64,000 nt of DNA from Antedon mediterranea (lineage: Eukaryota; Echinodermata; Crinoidea; Comatulida; Antedonidae). This document shows positions 25,968-39,015 of this stretch, one piece after another. The DNA is taken from contig NC_092679.1 of NCBI RefSeq assembly GCF_964355755.1, forward strand, positions 1,924,001 through 1,988,000, written 5' to 3'. The translations under genes and the position numbers were made by a program. Under the pieces are notes generated by a model. The model was given only the letters and a program-made list of their open reading frames with translations. It did no database searches and was not told the DNA's origin. Within the stretch, counting starts at the first letter, position 1. Each line of letters opens with the position of its first letter.

Positions 25968-26035
25968 AGTTCTGAAATTAATTTTAATGTCCTATCTTAA
26001 TTATATTACAATTTGTGAAATTTAGAGGGGGCTCA
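25968..26035 (+). repeat. Dispersed repeat family 3, copy 2 (partial)
   Basis: AAAGTTCTGAAATTAATTTT, AATGTCCTATCTT and ACAATTTGTGAAATTTAGAG match 22003-22066 in order. The left part with GGATCCAGG is missing. Confidence 0.7.
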
Positions 26036-27850
26036 TGTAGCTGCCATTAGTTAAGGGAGGAAAGGAGTGGTGGGTGGGGTTATGGGGAGCCTGTGAGTGA
26101 TGATAGCTTTCTATCTAATAAATCAGAAATAAAGACAAGCAATCAATGATTATTGAGGGCTTGTCATTGGTGAATTTATGATCTGAACTATGCTTGTGAC
26201 CTACATAGACATTTGAACTTGGTTGCTTCTGGCTATATCTGAATGAACTCATCAAATTTGATGTATTCATCAAATCTACATTATTAATAGTTATTAAAAG
26301 AAAAAAAAGTATGTACAGTAACATAAATATCGTTTTTCAATAAGAAATATGATTTTTCATAATAGTTTTCCATCTGATTTACAGTCGAGTAAAGTAGATG
26401 AACGGTTAAGAAAGGGGTGCGGTTAGAAAGGGGTGCCGCAAACCATGGCCATAAAATTGGCACATCTACTATACTAGAATTCCGTGTCTATTGGTTCTGG
26501 TAGTTTAGATTCTTTAACTGGAGGTCCAATGTACACATTTGACTCATGTGTACTTGAACTCAACTTTCAAAATAGTAGAGGATTATCCAGGTGTACCGAT
26601 CCATACTGCCATTTTGGACATGCTAAAATGACTTGCATTGTGTATAAATCCTTGTGGTGTGTTACCTTATAATTCAGCTCACCATTCAGCTCTATGGTGG
26701 TGTACTTTTAAAGAGGCCATCATGTCCCAATTAGTAAAATTAAGTAAGATGTTTTCAATCGTTTATTGAGTTCAAAACTGAGCAGACAAATTGAAACAGT
26801 TTTTTTTTTCTTTACAATTGCTAGCAATGTTTTTAAGCCCTTTAAGGCAAAATCATCTGAGAATGTACTTTTTTTGATGGAAAAATTGTTTTTTTACAGA
26901 ATGTACAATTGCACTTGATTAATTTCTCTCTAAATAGGATGAAAGTAATGGAGTGTTCCATTGATTACATTTGTCATGTTTCTAGGAGCAATCATTTTTT
27001 AAATAACAAATCATTATTTTAATTAGACAAAATTTATTTGAAATTAAGAATGTCAGTAACAATGTAAGCATACATTATTCCTGGAAAAAAGGGATTTTAG
27101 TGGAAGGTAAGATTTTAAAATAAGATAAAACAAGATCACTTTATAATTATCATTTGTCTGCAAATTACGAGGCTCATCTTTTACTGTACACAAAAAATAT
27201 AAAGTTAAAACATTAATACAGAAACAATAATATAAAAATTAAAAGCAAATAATTATACAATATTCCATAGCAAGTTATCAATTAGGTATTTTTTAAATTA
27301 AAATTATTGTATAACTAGGCTACTTTGTGTATGAATATCACTATTTTATTTTTTAGGCTATATGGCGCTTGACCTTTGACAAGATCGCCTAAAATTTATA
27401 ATTTAAATCTACGATACTTAGTATTGTATATTCAGGAATAGCCGCTCCATAGTCTCTTTGCTTTTCTTCCTTATATCTTATTCTTATTAACTCAAAATTA
27501 TTTTTACTAACAAACATTACTATTTGTATGCCTAGTGTGTAAACATTATTGACATAATTTCATAAACATCTTCATGTCGTACAACTACTCGTAACATTTT
27601 TTCTCAACTTTCTATCATCTAAAAGTCGTAGTTAGTCATGCCTCGGGTCACATTCTATGGTCACCGTACAGGTAGGCTACTACATTAGTACTTCTATGAA
27701 TGGATGACTAGCCGGTGACAATAACGCTAGTTGGTCATACCCAGTACCGTTTTGATTTTACGATCATTCGGGAAACCACCTCACGACGGTATGGTGATTG
27801 ATTTTATATCATAGTCAAAGTGGTATGGTACAGTAGCTTAAAAATCAAGA

Positions 27851-27979
27851 CTTTCTGTCTATACAATCAAATCAGTTTGACAAAAAAAGTGTGATGTTCT
27901 CAGATATGGTATCTCATCATCTCATCATCATGTCCATCACATTTGTTTGTCACATGAAGTTTGATAGTGTAAACAGAGC
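27851..27979 (-). mobile_element. MITE family 1, copy 8
   Basis: The left end is diverged (TCTGTCTATACAATCAAATC). The right end is CATGAAGTTTGATAGTGTAA followed by ACAGAGC. The internal part is rearranged into repeated CATCATC. Confidence 0.75.
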
Positions 27980-28400
27980 CTTACATTTTATACCCTTGTC
28001 ATATTCCACTCTATTCCATTATTCTTTGTAATTAGACAAATGAAAGTTCTTTCAAAACAAGTTTTTAAATAGGTATAAGTTAAAGTAAGTATGATGCTCA
28101 GAGCCTTGAAGCGGATACATTTAATATCTCTGCTGCTAATGGACTAAAAGGTACTCATGTTCTTCTTCTATTAATTCATATTTACTATCAAGATTAGTCA
28201 GACTTCATTTCAGTGAGTTGAAAAGGACATGGTTTTACAATTAAAGACAAGAATTCACAGAGAATTATGATGGATATGAGTTCATGTACAGGGTTTAATC
28301 AACTTACAGTACAGTGTATAGTTTTATTTTTAAGAATGTTGTTACTATGTAGTAGAATAAAACTTTAATAATATGTATTGATAAATAATATCACATTTGC

Positions 28401-28531
28401 ACTACTCTAACGTAATTTGTACTTTGTACATTAGTACATTGAGAACATTTCCAAAAAAAATCGCAAGTAATTCTCAGGTGGGACTCAAACCCACGACCTC
28501 CATATCAAATTGATAGAGATAAGCCAGGCAT
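28401..28531 (-). mobile_element. tRNA-derived SINE family B, minus copy
   Basis: On the minus strand: GGAGGTCGTGGGTTTGAGTC, then CCACCTGAGAATTACTTGCG, then AAAGTACAAATTACGTTAGA. These align in order with 38889-39015. A GTACATTAGTAC-type insertion separates parts of the tail. Confidence 0.7.
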
Positions 28532-29990
28532 AAACCCTCCTCCCTACTCCCACTCCTTTCCCACCCACCCCTAAATTCTGAATATTACAATGCAATAGAT
28601 AGAACATAGGTTATTTAAGTTTAGCACTCAGAAAACATGTTTGCACTGCCGCATCTCACATCCCTATTTCCAAATCCTATGTCCGCCAATATGTCACCAC
28701 AATATAACATATATATAGCCATTCACTCATATTATAATCTCATAATAATAATAACTATTTCCATAAATGTTCTATTCATACTACATTCAACCTAATATGC
28801 CCATGGTCAGTTTTTAAATATTGAAAATATTTCTTAGTGCTCATAACAAGTTTCACACTGTGAAAGTACATTTGTATGTTCTTAACATGGCTAGAAATGA
28901 CACCATTAATATATTGTTTCAGCTGTGTGTTCAAAGTACCTCCAACGAGCTAAAGAAAACAATTAACCATAGAATACTTGTCATTCTTTTGTTGAATTCA
29001 CACTATTGGTTGTTGAAAGAAGTTTGTCAAAAAAACAGGAACTTGTTCAGAAAATGGTTTACAAATTTTACCACAATTATTTGAAAGCAGAATAACATGA
29101 CCATTTTAACAGACATAACAATAATAAACTTTTCCCTTTACCTAAAAAACTCTAGTTGTATTCGTTTTTCCCTTATTTTTATTTTAGGCAAGCCAATTAT
29201 TTGAACAATAATTTCCATTATATCTACAAAGTGGTGTGTTTAGATTGAACCTTGTATTTCCCTACCCAGTCTTCTCTCCCTTTCACCCCCTCCTTCGGCT
29301 TTCCTTCTTCGTAAAGGACAACAACTTGAATGTAGCTTTTAACTTTTTCTTGGCACGTGTCTCTTGACCATTTATCGTTTTCTAATGGATATCTCTGCCA
29401 GCAATGTTTATGTAAGTTCATAGTAAAAGCAATAAACTGGGTAGTGTGACTGGCCATATCTTTAGTCAACTCAGATATGCTATATGTAAACACAATTTAT
29501 ATTTTGAAGGTAATTGGACAGTTTGAAGACTCCAGAGCATGTATGTGAGGCGGCTTTTGACAGCCTAGATTGCCTAGGGATGTTTTCCATAGCTAGAAGG
29601 TTGCTTGGGATGTTTTTTCTTGCCTATTTTTTAGAGCTCCAGAGTATAAATGCTTCAAAACACTTTTAGATTGTGTGGGTGTCCAAGAATACTTTTTCAC
29701 AATCTTCATTAATAATTAAAAAACCAAATCTTAGATGATTGGTTTGCTCCATTCTATTCTAATGATATATAAATAATATTTATTATAATTACACATATTG
29801 TTAGTATATTAGGTTCATTTACCTAATATGGTCATGTTGGGTTATTTTCATTTTGGTATTTTGTAAGAATAAAGTTTTTTAAATAGTGCCCTCTATTGTT
29901 TTTGAACTTTTGATAGTACTGTTTCTGAACTTTTGATAGTACTGTTTCTGCTGCTCAATAATAGTATTTTGCAGAGTTTATTGGTTTCAT

Positions 29991-30641
29991 AGACCCCATT
30001 TACACTTTCGTTTGGGTCCAGGGCCGGTCCTGGGTCGGTCCTGGGCCGGTTGCAAATATTTACTTTTTAGGCCGGCCCAGAGCGTTTACACTACCGACGC
30101 AGATTACTGGTCGTAAATAATTTTATCGGAAGTACCATTGCATGCTAGGATACGAAGTACAGTTTGTTTACATTTTTCTCTCTCGATCGTCAATTCAACT
30201 CTCCGCGCGAACCGACCGTTTTATATTTATAGTACTGTATTGTTGTTTTTTGTCCCATTAAAAACAAATGAACCCCACTGTTTTATATATAATATGGCTA
30301 TATTTTATGTATATGCGAAACAAGCGGAGGAATACTTTATTGAAAGAAGATGTCTGAAAATAAATTTAACTATATAATGAAGAAAACAAATTGTCGCCCG
30401 AAAAGGAGGAAGGTATGTACTGAGAATGTCGGATCGTCATAACAACAACCTCATAAAAAGGTCAAACGTTGTTCACGGTTCACTGCGTAAGCCGGCCCAA
30501 ACGTAAAAGCCGCTCCTGAACCTACCTGGAGAGGTGGCCCAGATCTGCGTCCGGCCCAGGGCCGGCCTAACTTTTTGGAGTATTTACACTTATCAATTGC
30601 CGACCCAGGGCCGGCCTAAATCGTAAGTGTAAATGGGGTCT
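29991..30641. mobile_element. TIR element with GGCCGG-rich subterminal arrays, about 651 bp
   Basis: The left end is AGACCCCATTTACACTTTCG; the right end, reverse complemented, reads AGACCCCATTTACACTTACG. Inside both ends lie clusters of CCAGGGCCGG/GGCCGGCCC, locally GC-rich in an AT-rich region. The centre holds an AT-rich stretch with a 79-codon frame that resembles no protein I know. No transposase is seen, so it is probably non-autonomous. Confidence 0.85.
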
Positions 30642-30847
30642 TAGTCTACCATACTCTGCTATAACAGTAACAAATATATTAATATTCTGCCTATTATTAT
30701 TCCATTATTGCCATTCATATAACTATGTTTATATCTAACTAAAGATTTTAGTTATTTGTTACAGCAAAGAAAGTAGGCTAAATTAAAGAATTAATTGATA
30801 ACTCAACATCTAATCACATGTATTTATTTTGCCCATAATCCGTCCAT

Positions 30848-31019
30848 GATTTGAACCCACCACTCTATGATTTAATCCCACCAAACCATTTGCACTTTGC
30901 ATCCCAAACATTCATAATTATATACCCAGCCTAGATTTGAACCCACCACTCCACAATGTAATCTCACCAAACCACTTGCACTTTGCATCTCAAACATTCA
31001 TATTTATATACCCGGCCTA
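30848..31019 (-). repeat. 86-bp direct duplication with tRNA-like B box
   Basis: Two adjacent copies start GATTTGAACCCACCACTC (30848 and 30934) and share CACCAAACCA, TTGCACTTTGCATC and AAACATTCATA. On the minus strand each contains GTGGTGGGTTCAAATC, a B-box-like phrase, so the duplicated unit may be a decayed SINE head. Confidence 0.75.
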
Positions 31020-34000
31020 GATATCTTCATAATCGTTTTGTTCACCTATTACCCTTACTCATACAGTCAAAACATTTGATCGCCGCTGGTCATTTTCACA
31101 TTTTAAGTGTTGCACATCATTGCCAACATATGTTTTATACTCGGCTCTTACTTGTCTAACTGCGGATATTATAATAAAAGTCTCAACCGACACTGTCCCG
31201 TTTTACTTAATTTCTTGCTTACTTACTGTCATTACCATTAAATATTGTTTTTTAAAGCAAACAGCTGTTTGTTGCCGTAGTTGATGTAGTTCTTTTACAG
31301 TTAGCGTGTCAATAATGTTATTAAAATCATATTTAAAGCTGAAAGTCTGGGTAAATTTCTAGAATGTGTAAAAGAAGTTTGTTTATTTATGTTTTTGCTT
31401 TTCAAATGATGTGGAAAAAATAATAATTTAAGATGATTTGAACAACAATAGGGACCATTTTAACCTGAGGGTGTAATTTGCTAAATTTATTTTCACCTAA
31501 TCAAAAACACTTTGATTATCAAAAACACTTTTGATAAATCATGGAGGATAAAGAATTCCTCTTATAAATATATCATCTGTTTAATACCTTTCTGAACCAA
31601 TGAGTTAATCCTTATTTCTATTGATATATCACTTCCTTAATCCTATAATCAACTTTACCTACTTAAGCCAAAAGGTATATTTTTCTTGGTAGAATGCTTC
31701 ACTAATCCCCTAATCTCAACTGATCTCAACCTAATCTGCTGTTTCCTAGACAAAGAATATACAGAATAATAGTAAATATCTACATGAATGTGTTTATTGA
31801 ATCTTATCATTCCAATTATTATATCTTGATAGAAAAGCCTAAAGAAATGATCTGCAGACTGCGATTGGTTAGGCTAATGGATCTCCTAATCGGAATTAAC
31901 ACAGTCCACTGTTAACCAGGCCACTGTGTTTTTTTGACAAAATATATAATACAAGGCCTACAGAAACTATAGCTAGATCATAAGGATTTTTTTTTATTAA
32001 TTCAGAATTTTTAATGTGGCGAATTTTTAACAATTGAAAAGACTGTTTCCACTTTTATTTTGTATTTTTTCTCACCTGGTTTTGCCTTTAAAACCTTGTT
32101 CATGAACCAAGAAAATTAAATTAAGTGTGAAAACGACCTGGTTCTTAGATCTAGATAATCTGTGATGCATTAATAAAAGGTCTAGAGGGGAATATTACCC
32201 AGCAACCAAGGGGACTACAGTAGTACTTGTAGTACTAAATATAAACACATTCTATGGATTCACTACTGAATTTACAAAACCTTATAAAGTACGTCTATCT
32301 TTCTTATTGCATCCTGCAGAATTATATTCTTTTGGATATTATGAAGCTTTTTGAATAAAAAAAAAAAATCTTATATTAAATTAAATAGTTTCTCCAAAAA
32401 AGCTATTTATAAAATTGTATTCCACAAGCTCGTTTTTTCTAAAATAATAAACAAAGTATGACTCCATATTTTTAATTGATTATTTCATTACCAATCTACA
32501 GACAATAAATCTTTCAAAGGCTGTGAAAATTAAGTTTTAGTTTACATGTTTTACAATCTGTGTTGTGATAGCTTTTGTATCAACCCCAATCTGAGAATTT
32601 TGCATCGCTGATATGTTTTTTACGCTTGATTGCTTCGGTGTTCTTTGTCGTGCATGCGTAAAGCCTTATTGTCGGAGGAAGGTTGTCTTACACGGTATTC
32701 TGTAATTAATTTAATAATAGAGTTCCAATTACAATGGTGTACCTTGCTTTTATACAGGCGCCCCAGTCCTTCAACCCAATTACATTTTTGTTCACCCTGT
32801 TATAGTTTATATAGATTATTTTCTGAAAACCAACAAATCGACTGGTGTATCATTTACTATGCTTAACCTTATTTTTGTCTAGATCCTGTTGATTCATTCA
32901 TCTATTGCATTTGATCCATTTATATTAATAATAATACAAATCAAGTCATTTCCTTTTAAAACCTTCCAACCGTGATTATTAAGTGTAAATGATAATTTTA
33001 TCTGAACGAGCAATCTTGAAAATGCAGACATTCGGATAATTTCATTTCTATCTTTTGTTAAATAATGATAGCAATCTTTTCGATTGAGTTATTATTACAC
33101 AAAACAATACATATCCAATCTATTACTATTTGTATTGTCCTAGTGATGTCTTTTTATGGTGCGTTTGACCCAGCTTTGGTGGCCTTTTTTTGGGGGAGAC
33201 CACTGTGGGTACATATTAGGGCATGCAAGCCATAAAATGCACTGACCAGAACCAGAACTTGCTAATTTAAAGCCCCTTACACAACCTGTCAATATTATAA
33301 TGAGATCATAAACCTGTCCTAATAAACAGTTTAACAGTAGGTCCTAAATGTTAAGTGCTTTCACATCCAAAATTTACTAAATAATAATTGAAAAACTCCT
33401 TTGAGGAATTACCTTTGATAATTACAATTTAAGATACATAAAACCGGTGCACTTTTGTTTTGATACAAAACCACTAAAAATAGACTTCTTGACTGCTGTA
33501 ATTTGTTTAAGATGTGACTGCCGATAAATATGACTGGAGAGTGGCGCAGTTTGATGCGTTGAATGATAAAACTTGTTTACTTTTACTAAATCAACAAATG
33601 TTGTCATCCTTAGGTATCCATACAGATAGCACACCTCCGATAGTGATCTTCATTTGCTATTGTTTTTCTGTCATACAGCAATTGATTAGCATAATCTGCC
33701 CTATTCACTATAATAAATTCTTTGATTTATTTACTTGTCTGTCTCGTAAAATCTACCCTTGGCCGGTCTGACCTTCCACTCGTGAACTCGGTTTTCTCTA
33801 GGGCCAATTTCAGGGCCCAGGTGCTAGTGCTAATCACTAACTACTTTACTCTGCATGCTTTAGTTGGTGTTACTGTTTGCAAAGTTACATCGCTGCCTAT
33901 CTCATCATCACACGCGAATGTAGCTGGACTGGAATAGCCTAAGATCTGTGGATTTAATATTTGTTTATTGTTGAAGATATACTGTATATAGGAGTAATGG

Positions 34001-34790
34001 ATATTAAATTTAAAGAACTCGAACCAATAATTAAGGTAGGCTCTGTTCAATATTTTTCTAAAATCGAACGTGATAGAACATGCTGTGAACTTTGACCAAA
34101 ACCAGGACTAAACATAGTTATATTTACTATTAACATACTCGTCACCTCAAATATCATCCAAGACTATCCAAAAGAAAATTGTAAAAAGGGTCTTTTCAAT
34201 CTTTATAGTTTCACATTAAACATTCTCTTCTGCTCTAATAGGCCTACAATAAGATCCCAACCTACTGTATTAAAAGGAGGCATAGTCAAGCATACTTAAT
34301 TCTGTATATTGAATGTTGAATAAGTCAAGAAAAATATGGTTTGAGTGAGACAATTAGTTGTGTTTTTAATTAAATTATGGCAGTTGACCTGAGCATTATT
34401 TTTGTGCTGTCCAAATCTTCACCATATTCCTATTTTGTTGTTTTTTAATATTTAATCACACTTTTTACTGTACACTACTTACATACAGCCTGCAGAAAAA
34501 TGTAAACCATTTAAAATCTGTCCTTTGGGCTTCATGCTCCAGTAAGTATAATCGTGCCCATGGCCCTTCCAGATCACATCATTATGTTCGGCAAGCGGCT
34601 TGTCTTCAGTGAGCAACGAAGCTAAACCATGAAAAAAGTTTACATAATTTGTTTATGTAGGTATAATAAAATATATATACTGTATATATATATATGTTAC
34701 TGTGTTGACTTAAGTACTGCAGTAACTGCAGTACAAAATTACTGATCATATTGATTTGAACCAAGAATTTTGACATTACTACTTACTGTA

Positions 34791-34917
34791 AGCTCTGTCT
34801 ACACTATCAAAATTTATCTAAATAAAAAATGTGATGTGCCCATATATGGACATGATGATTGTCATGTCACTACCATATTTGGGAACATCACACTAGTTTG
34901 ATAGTGTAGACAGAGCT
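34791..34917 (+). mobile_element. MITE family 1, copy 9
   Basis: A compact, well-preserved copy (127 bp) with both ends matching: AGCTCTGTCTACACTATCAA and TTTGATAGTGTAGACAGAGC. It has a single internal CACTACCATATTTGGG module and a TA directly before the left end. Confidence 0.92.
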
Positions 34918-35961
34918 TCTGTTTCTCAGCAATAAACTCATGAACCCAACCCTCTACTGCAAAACAGTACAGTACAGTACTGAGTTATTGCATAATAATG
35001 AGTCAAATGTGTACCTTTCATTAGACCTTCTTAATTAGAGGCACTTAAAGCTAGAGGTCACTCATCATTCTGTTTGTATTGTAAATTACCTGTATCATTG
35101 TATTCTGTTGTAATACTTATATAGTTTTCTAAAAACTAAGGCAAGCCTATGCCTGGGATTTTTACAAATGGTTCTGTTTTCCATAAAAATACCATTTTTA
35201 CCCACAAAAATCCTTATAAATCTATAGCTAGTTAAGCATATTTATACTTTTTCTGCTGTGATCGCCAGTGATCTCCAGTTTTGAAAAGGGTAACTGTGTA
35301 CAGGTTTGAATAAGTTGTATAGGGAGCTGGATCCCCATGTTGGGATGATACAATTCAAAAGTTGCGGTTGTTTCTACCTTTCCAACCAACTGCTCAACAA
35401 CTTCTGGATTTAATTGAATATATTTGAATGCTTATTTCTAATAAATGTATGATTATATGATATATATGATTGTCCTTGAGCTAGTCCCATTAATCTATGT
35501 CGCTGAACTCACGATCTTGAAACAAGAAAGTCATAATAAAAGTAGCTAATTTGTCGGTAATATTTGAGAAAATTGCAATATGAAACCCCTAGGCATTGTA
35601 CATTATTACCCACTCATTTGGTAGGATTCATGAGTACATATCTGTCTTAGATTTATCTTTGCTGATAATGTAAAATTGTGTACAATCCATTACTACTTCT
35701 GATTGTCAACGATTTAAGCGATAAAAAAAAGTATTTTAGTTATGCGATGGTTTTAGTTTAGATTGTGTTTTTTTCAGAGGATATACAATGAGTTTTGGTT
35801 AGGTTATGGTATGTGAATACCATACTTTGTAGGGGTCAGTCAGTCTTATGCCTTGTTGTTAAAGTTGTATAGAATACCTCCAGCATCATGTCAAAAAAGA
35901 TTCTTCTAATAAATATTATGAGTTACAACTGTTATGCTAAGTAAGAAAGACACTTCTCTAA

Positions 35962-36095
35962 AGCTCTGTCTACACTATCAAACTAGTGTGATGTGTCCAA
36001 ATATGGTAGTGATATACCCAAATATGGTAGTGATATGACATCATCATGTCCATATATGGGAACATCACATAAAGTTTGATAGTGTAGACAGAGCT
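35962..36095 (-). mobile_element. MITE family 1, copy 10
   Basis: Both ends are intact (AGCTCTGTCTACACTATCAA and GTTTGATAGTGTAGACAGAG followed by CT). Two tandem CCAAATATGGTAGTGATA modules are nearly identical, which suggests recent slippage or a young copy. Confidence 0.92.
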
Positions 36096-36622
36096 TGCAA
36101 TTGCATTGAATTGAAGTACACAGAAAAAAAATCATCAAAAGAATTTCTATAATTTATTAACTGCAATGTATTTCCCCATGCATGTTGCCCCTTCATATAA
36201 GTTAATTATGATTTAATAGTAGTACTTCACGTAGAAGGGGGAAGGCACAGTGTCACACCAATTGGGTCAATTGAATATGCAGCCGGTAGACAGACAACAG
36301 CTGTGTGCAACATTGGCCATCCTGCCATCCAGTAACATCAACTGATGTATTAATCATTAAATTTAAATCATATTAAAGCAGTAAATGCTAGTGTTGGATG
36401 ATTTAATGTCATGTGTACATTTTGAATTTGAAAAAATTCATTGAAGCTGAGGGTGAAACATACATGGGTTGAGGGTTTAGGTTAGGTGACCTTTGCGCCG
36501 CTGCATTTTTAAGTTTGTGGGTTGATAAGCAGTGTTCACACCCTGCTTGTCGATCATAATGATTCAAGTCTGACCTTCAATGTAGGGCTCCCTTCAGTAT
36601 GTGATAGTAGTATTCAGGATAG

Positions 36623-36760
36623 TACTGTAGAACCTCCTTGTTTGGGCCACCCTTATTCAAAGGACACCTCTCTTAAGGGGACACTTTCCTGAGAAACGAA
36701 CAAGGGGAAATAAATGTTTTAATACTTCTGGAGACATCCTTTGTAAGTATAGACACTAGG
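36623..36760 (+). repeat. Possible dispersed repeat fragment
   Basis: AGTACTGTAGAACCTCCTTG followed by CAAAGGACACCTCTCTTAAG and GGGACACTTTCCTGAG. The alternating GGACACC/GGGACAC phrasing is typical of dispersed repeats in marine invertebrates, from memory. There is no second copy here. Confidence 0.25.
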
Positions 36761-37920
36761 TCCCAAAGTATATGTATCCTCATGTACCATGATGCAAGAA
36801 ATACATTTTTGGTGGTGATAGTCACAGGGTGGGCTTATTCCTGAGACAGTAAGCTACAACAGTTATTCTAGTTATAAAACAACAGGCACAGAACAATTAA
36901 AAATATTTAAATTACTTTATTTGCTTTGTAAAAGTAGGAAATTGACTTGTAATGTCGTTTCAATGTACTGCAGTTAATGTACATAGGTATTATATTTAAT
37001 CAAATTTTATCTGAACAAGCCTTTTTGTAAAGCTTTCAAAAACATGTTATTAAATTATTTCTATTATTTCTTACATAAAGGATAAATATCGAATGAAATC
37101 ACCACTTTGAAAAAAAATTGTGTCTGCTGATATTGTATCATATTATATTTAAATTGATGTAAATGATGTTATTATTTTAAAAGCCTTTTCTCCGACTAAG
37201 TACTACTATTTTTCAGAATTATTTTCTTTTGCACAAATTTTCCCAGAGTATTATTTAGTAAAAAGTATATACTACTCATTACTGATGTAAAGACATTTCA
37301 GCCATTATTTTTTATCGGCTATATCTTGTTTGTACATTACAGCGTGCGGTTTTCTACATTTCTTAATGTTCGGTTTTTACTTAGCTGCCAGATAAGCTGC
37401 CATCTATATCTGTCAGATAAATTATGATTGATGAGCGATATTGACCAGTGAGCAATGTATGCTCCGACGCAAACGTCATAACACCAATTTTGAAGGGGGA
37501 AGGAAATGGGCATTTGTTTAACATTAATCAGTCTTTGTTATCGGCCATCCATCAAAGGTTGTCATGCATGCGTTTAGGCCGTCTTCTTGTTCATTAAGTC
37601 TTATGTCAATTTGCCTCGAGATATCGTTGTAGGCTTCGTAGACAACACAGCTGAGCAGCTTTACTTAATACAGTATCCTTGTTGCAGATTGCCGTTGATC
37701 TAAGTGGCAATCTGTTTATTGATTTCTGCAATTTATCTGATGGTATGAAAGACTAGGTCGCAGTTTAATAGGTCGTACTACTACATCTTCACTGCTCTTT
37801 TTTTTAATAAGATGGCATATCTTTTACATTTATATGACTTTCCAAAATAGCTCTTAATTTTTAAAATAATTCTGTGGTCATCCGAATCCTAATCAAAAAA
37901 GATGATGTACAATCCATCTA

Positions 37921-38092
37921 AAGCTCTGTCCACACTATCAAACTTTAACCTCTGTCTACACTATCAAACTTTAAGCTCTGTCTATATTATCACACTTTAA
38001 TGTGGTCATGATGATGATGTCATTATAACTATATTTGGGAATATCACTACCATATTTTGGCACATCATTTGACTATTTTGATAGTATAGACA
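37921..38092 (+). mobile_element. MITE family 1, copy 11, with three stacked left ends
   Basis: The left terminal sequence occurs three times in a row, starting near 37922, 37952 and 37975: CTCTGTCCACACTATCAAAC, CTCTGTCTACACTATCAAAC, then CTCTGTCTATATTATCACAC. One body and one eroded right end (TTTTGATAGTATAGACA) follow. Confidence 0.85.
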
Positions 38093-38888
38093 TGTGATCT
38101 TTATTGATGGATGTATGTATGTAAACTTTTGTATTACATTTCTTTTTTTTAAATTCACTAATTTCAATTTTATTTACTCATTGCAAGTTTTTCCATTTTT
38201 AACATTTAGAGATGTATTTCTAATTGTTACAGCTTTTCTTCGTATCTCAAACCAAATTTGTTGCATTTTTTTCATGGAATCAATTACCTCTCCTGTTCTT
38301 TCTCCCACGCATGATCTAAATTGATATAATTTCATTCTAATTTGCATGGTCTCAAGTTGCACTTGCATTTTTTAAAGTCTAATTATTTTTGTAGGTTACA
38401 AATTTCAAGTGTTTAATTAGATCTAATAAATTTTAAAGTTGCTTTCATAATATAAACTATAATATATATATTTTTTAATCTAAATTTATTTGAAAAAGAA
38501 AAACTAAAATTTTTAAACTAATAAATTGCCCATATTTAAGTAATTGTTATTGTAAATATTTGAATAACCAACCAAGATAGAAAGTTAAAACCTAAGGCAC
38601 TTTTTGATTTATTAAAATACTTCTAATCCAAGTTAAAAAAAAAAAAATGTTTGCAATATACATGAAAAAAAATAATTGGAAACTAAATATTTGCATATAA
38701 CGCGACGTTTATGATTCTCGAAAATGAAAAATAATTCATAGAAACTAACTTTTGATTGTTTTTATTATTTATGACCTTTTGGTGGAGGAAACAAATAAAA
38801 AATATGTATCTAATCACAGCAAATAGAAAATGAACATTGACACTTTAAATGTGAAATGATTATTAGTGTTTATTTGTGTATATAATTC

Positions 38889-39015
38889 TGCATTCATACC
38901 TGGTATGAACGCCAGGCTAGTGATCTGGAGGTTGTGGGTTCGAGTCCCACCCGAGAATTACTTGCATGTTTTTTGCAAGTATTCTCAAAGTACAAATTAC
39001 ATCAGAGTACAGTCG
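38889..39015 (+). mobile_element. tRNA-derived SINE family B, plus copy
   Basis: It carries a perfect T-arm-like stem and loop, GTGGGTTCGAGTCCCAC, with a consensus B box, preceded by AGGCTAGTGATCTGGAGG in the position of an anticodon arm. The tail GAGAATTACTTGC, then TTCTCAAAGTACAAATTACA, is shared with the minus copy at 28401-28531, which shows this is a SINE and not a tRNA gene. The 5' part is too diverged to fold as a full tRNA by eye. Confidence 0.75.

Larger units (their letters stand above)
19270..29990. other. Intron segment, scattered SINEs and MITEs
   Basis: No gene is seen. Open frames here are short and look random or overlap repeats. Apart from the separately listed elements there is a perfect 23-bp tandem duplication near 29906-29951 (TTTCTGAACTTTTGATAGTA plus CTG). 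The A-rich stretches around 19900-20100 and 27000-27300 show no further structure I could name. Confidence 0.5.

Noticed and set aside
38880-38960. A functional tRNA gene, suggested by a perfect T arm and B box.
   Set aside because: A homologous inverted copy shares the non-tRNA tail, and the 5' half does not fold as a tRNA by eye; a SINE explains it better.
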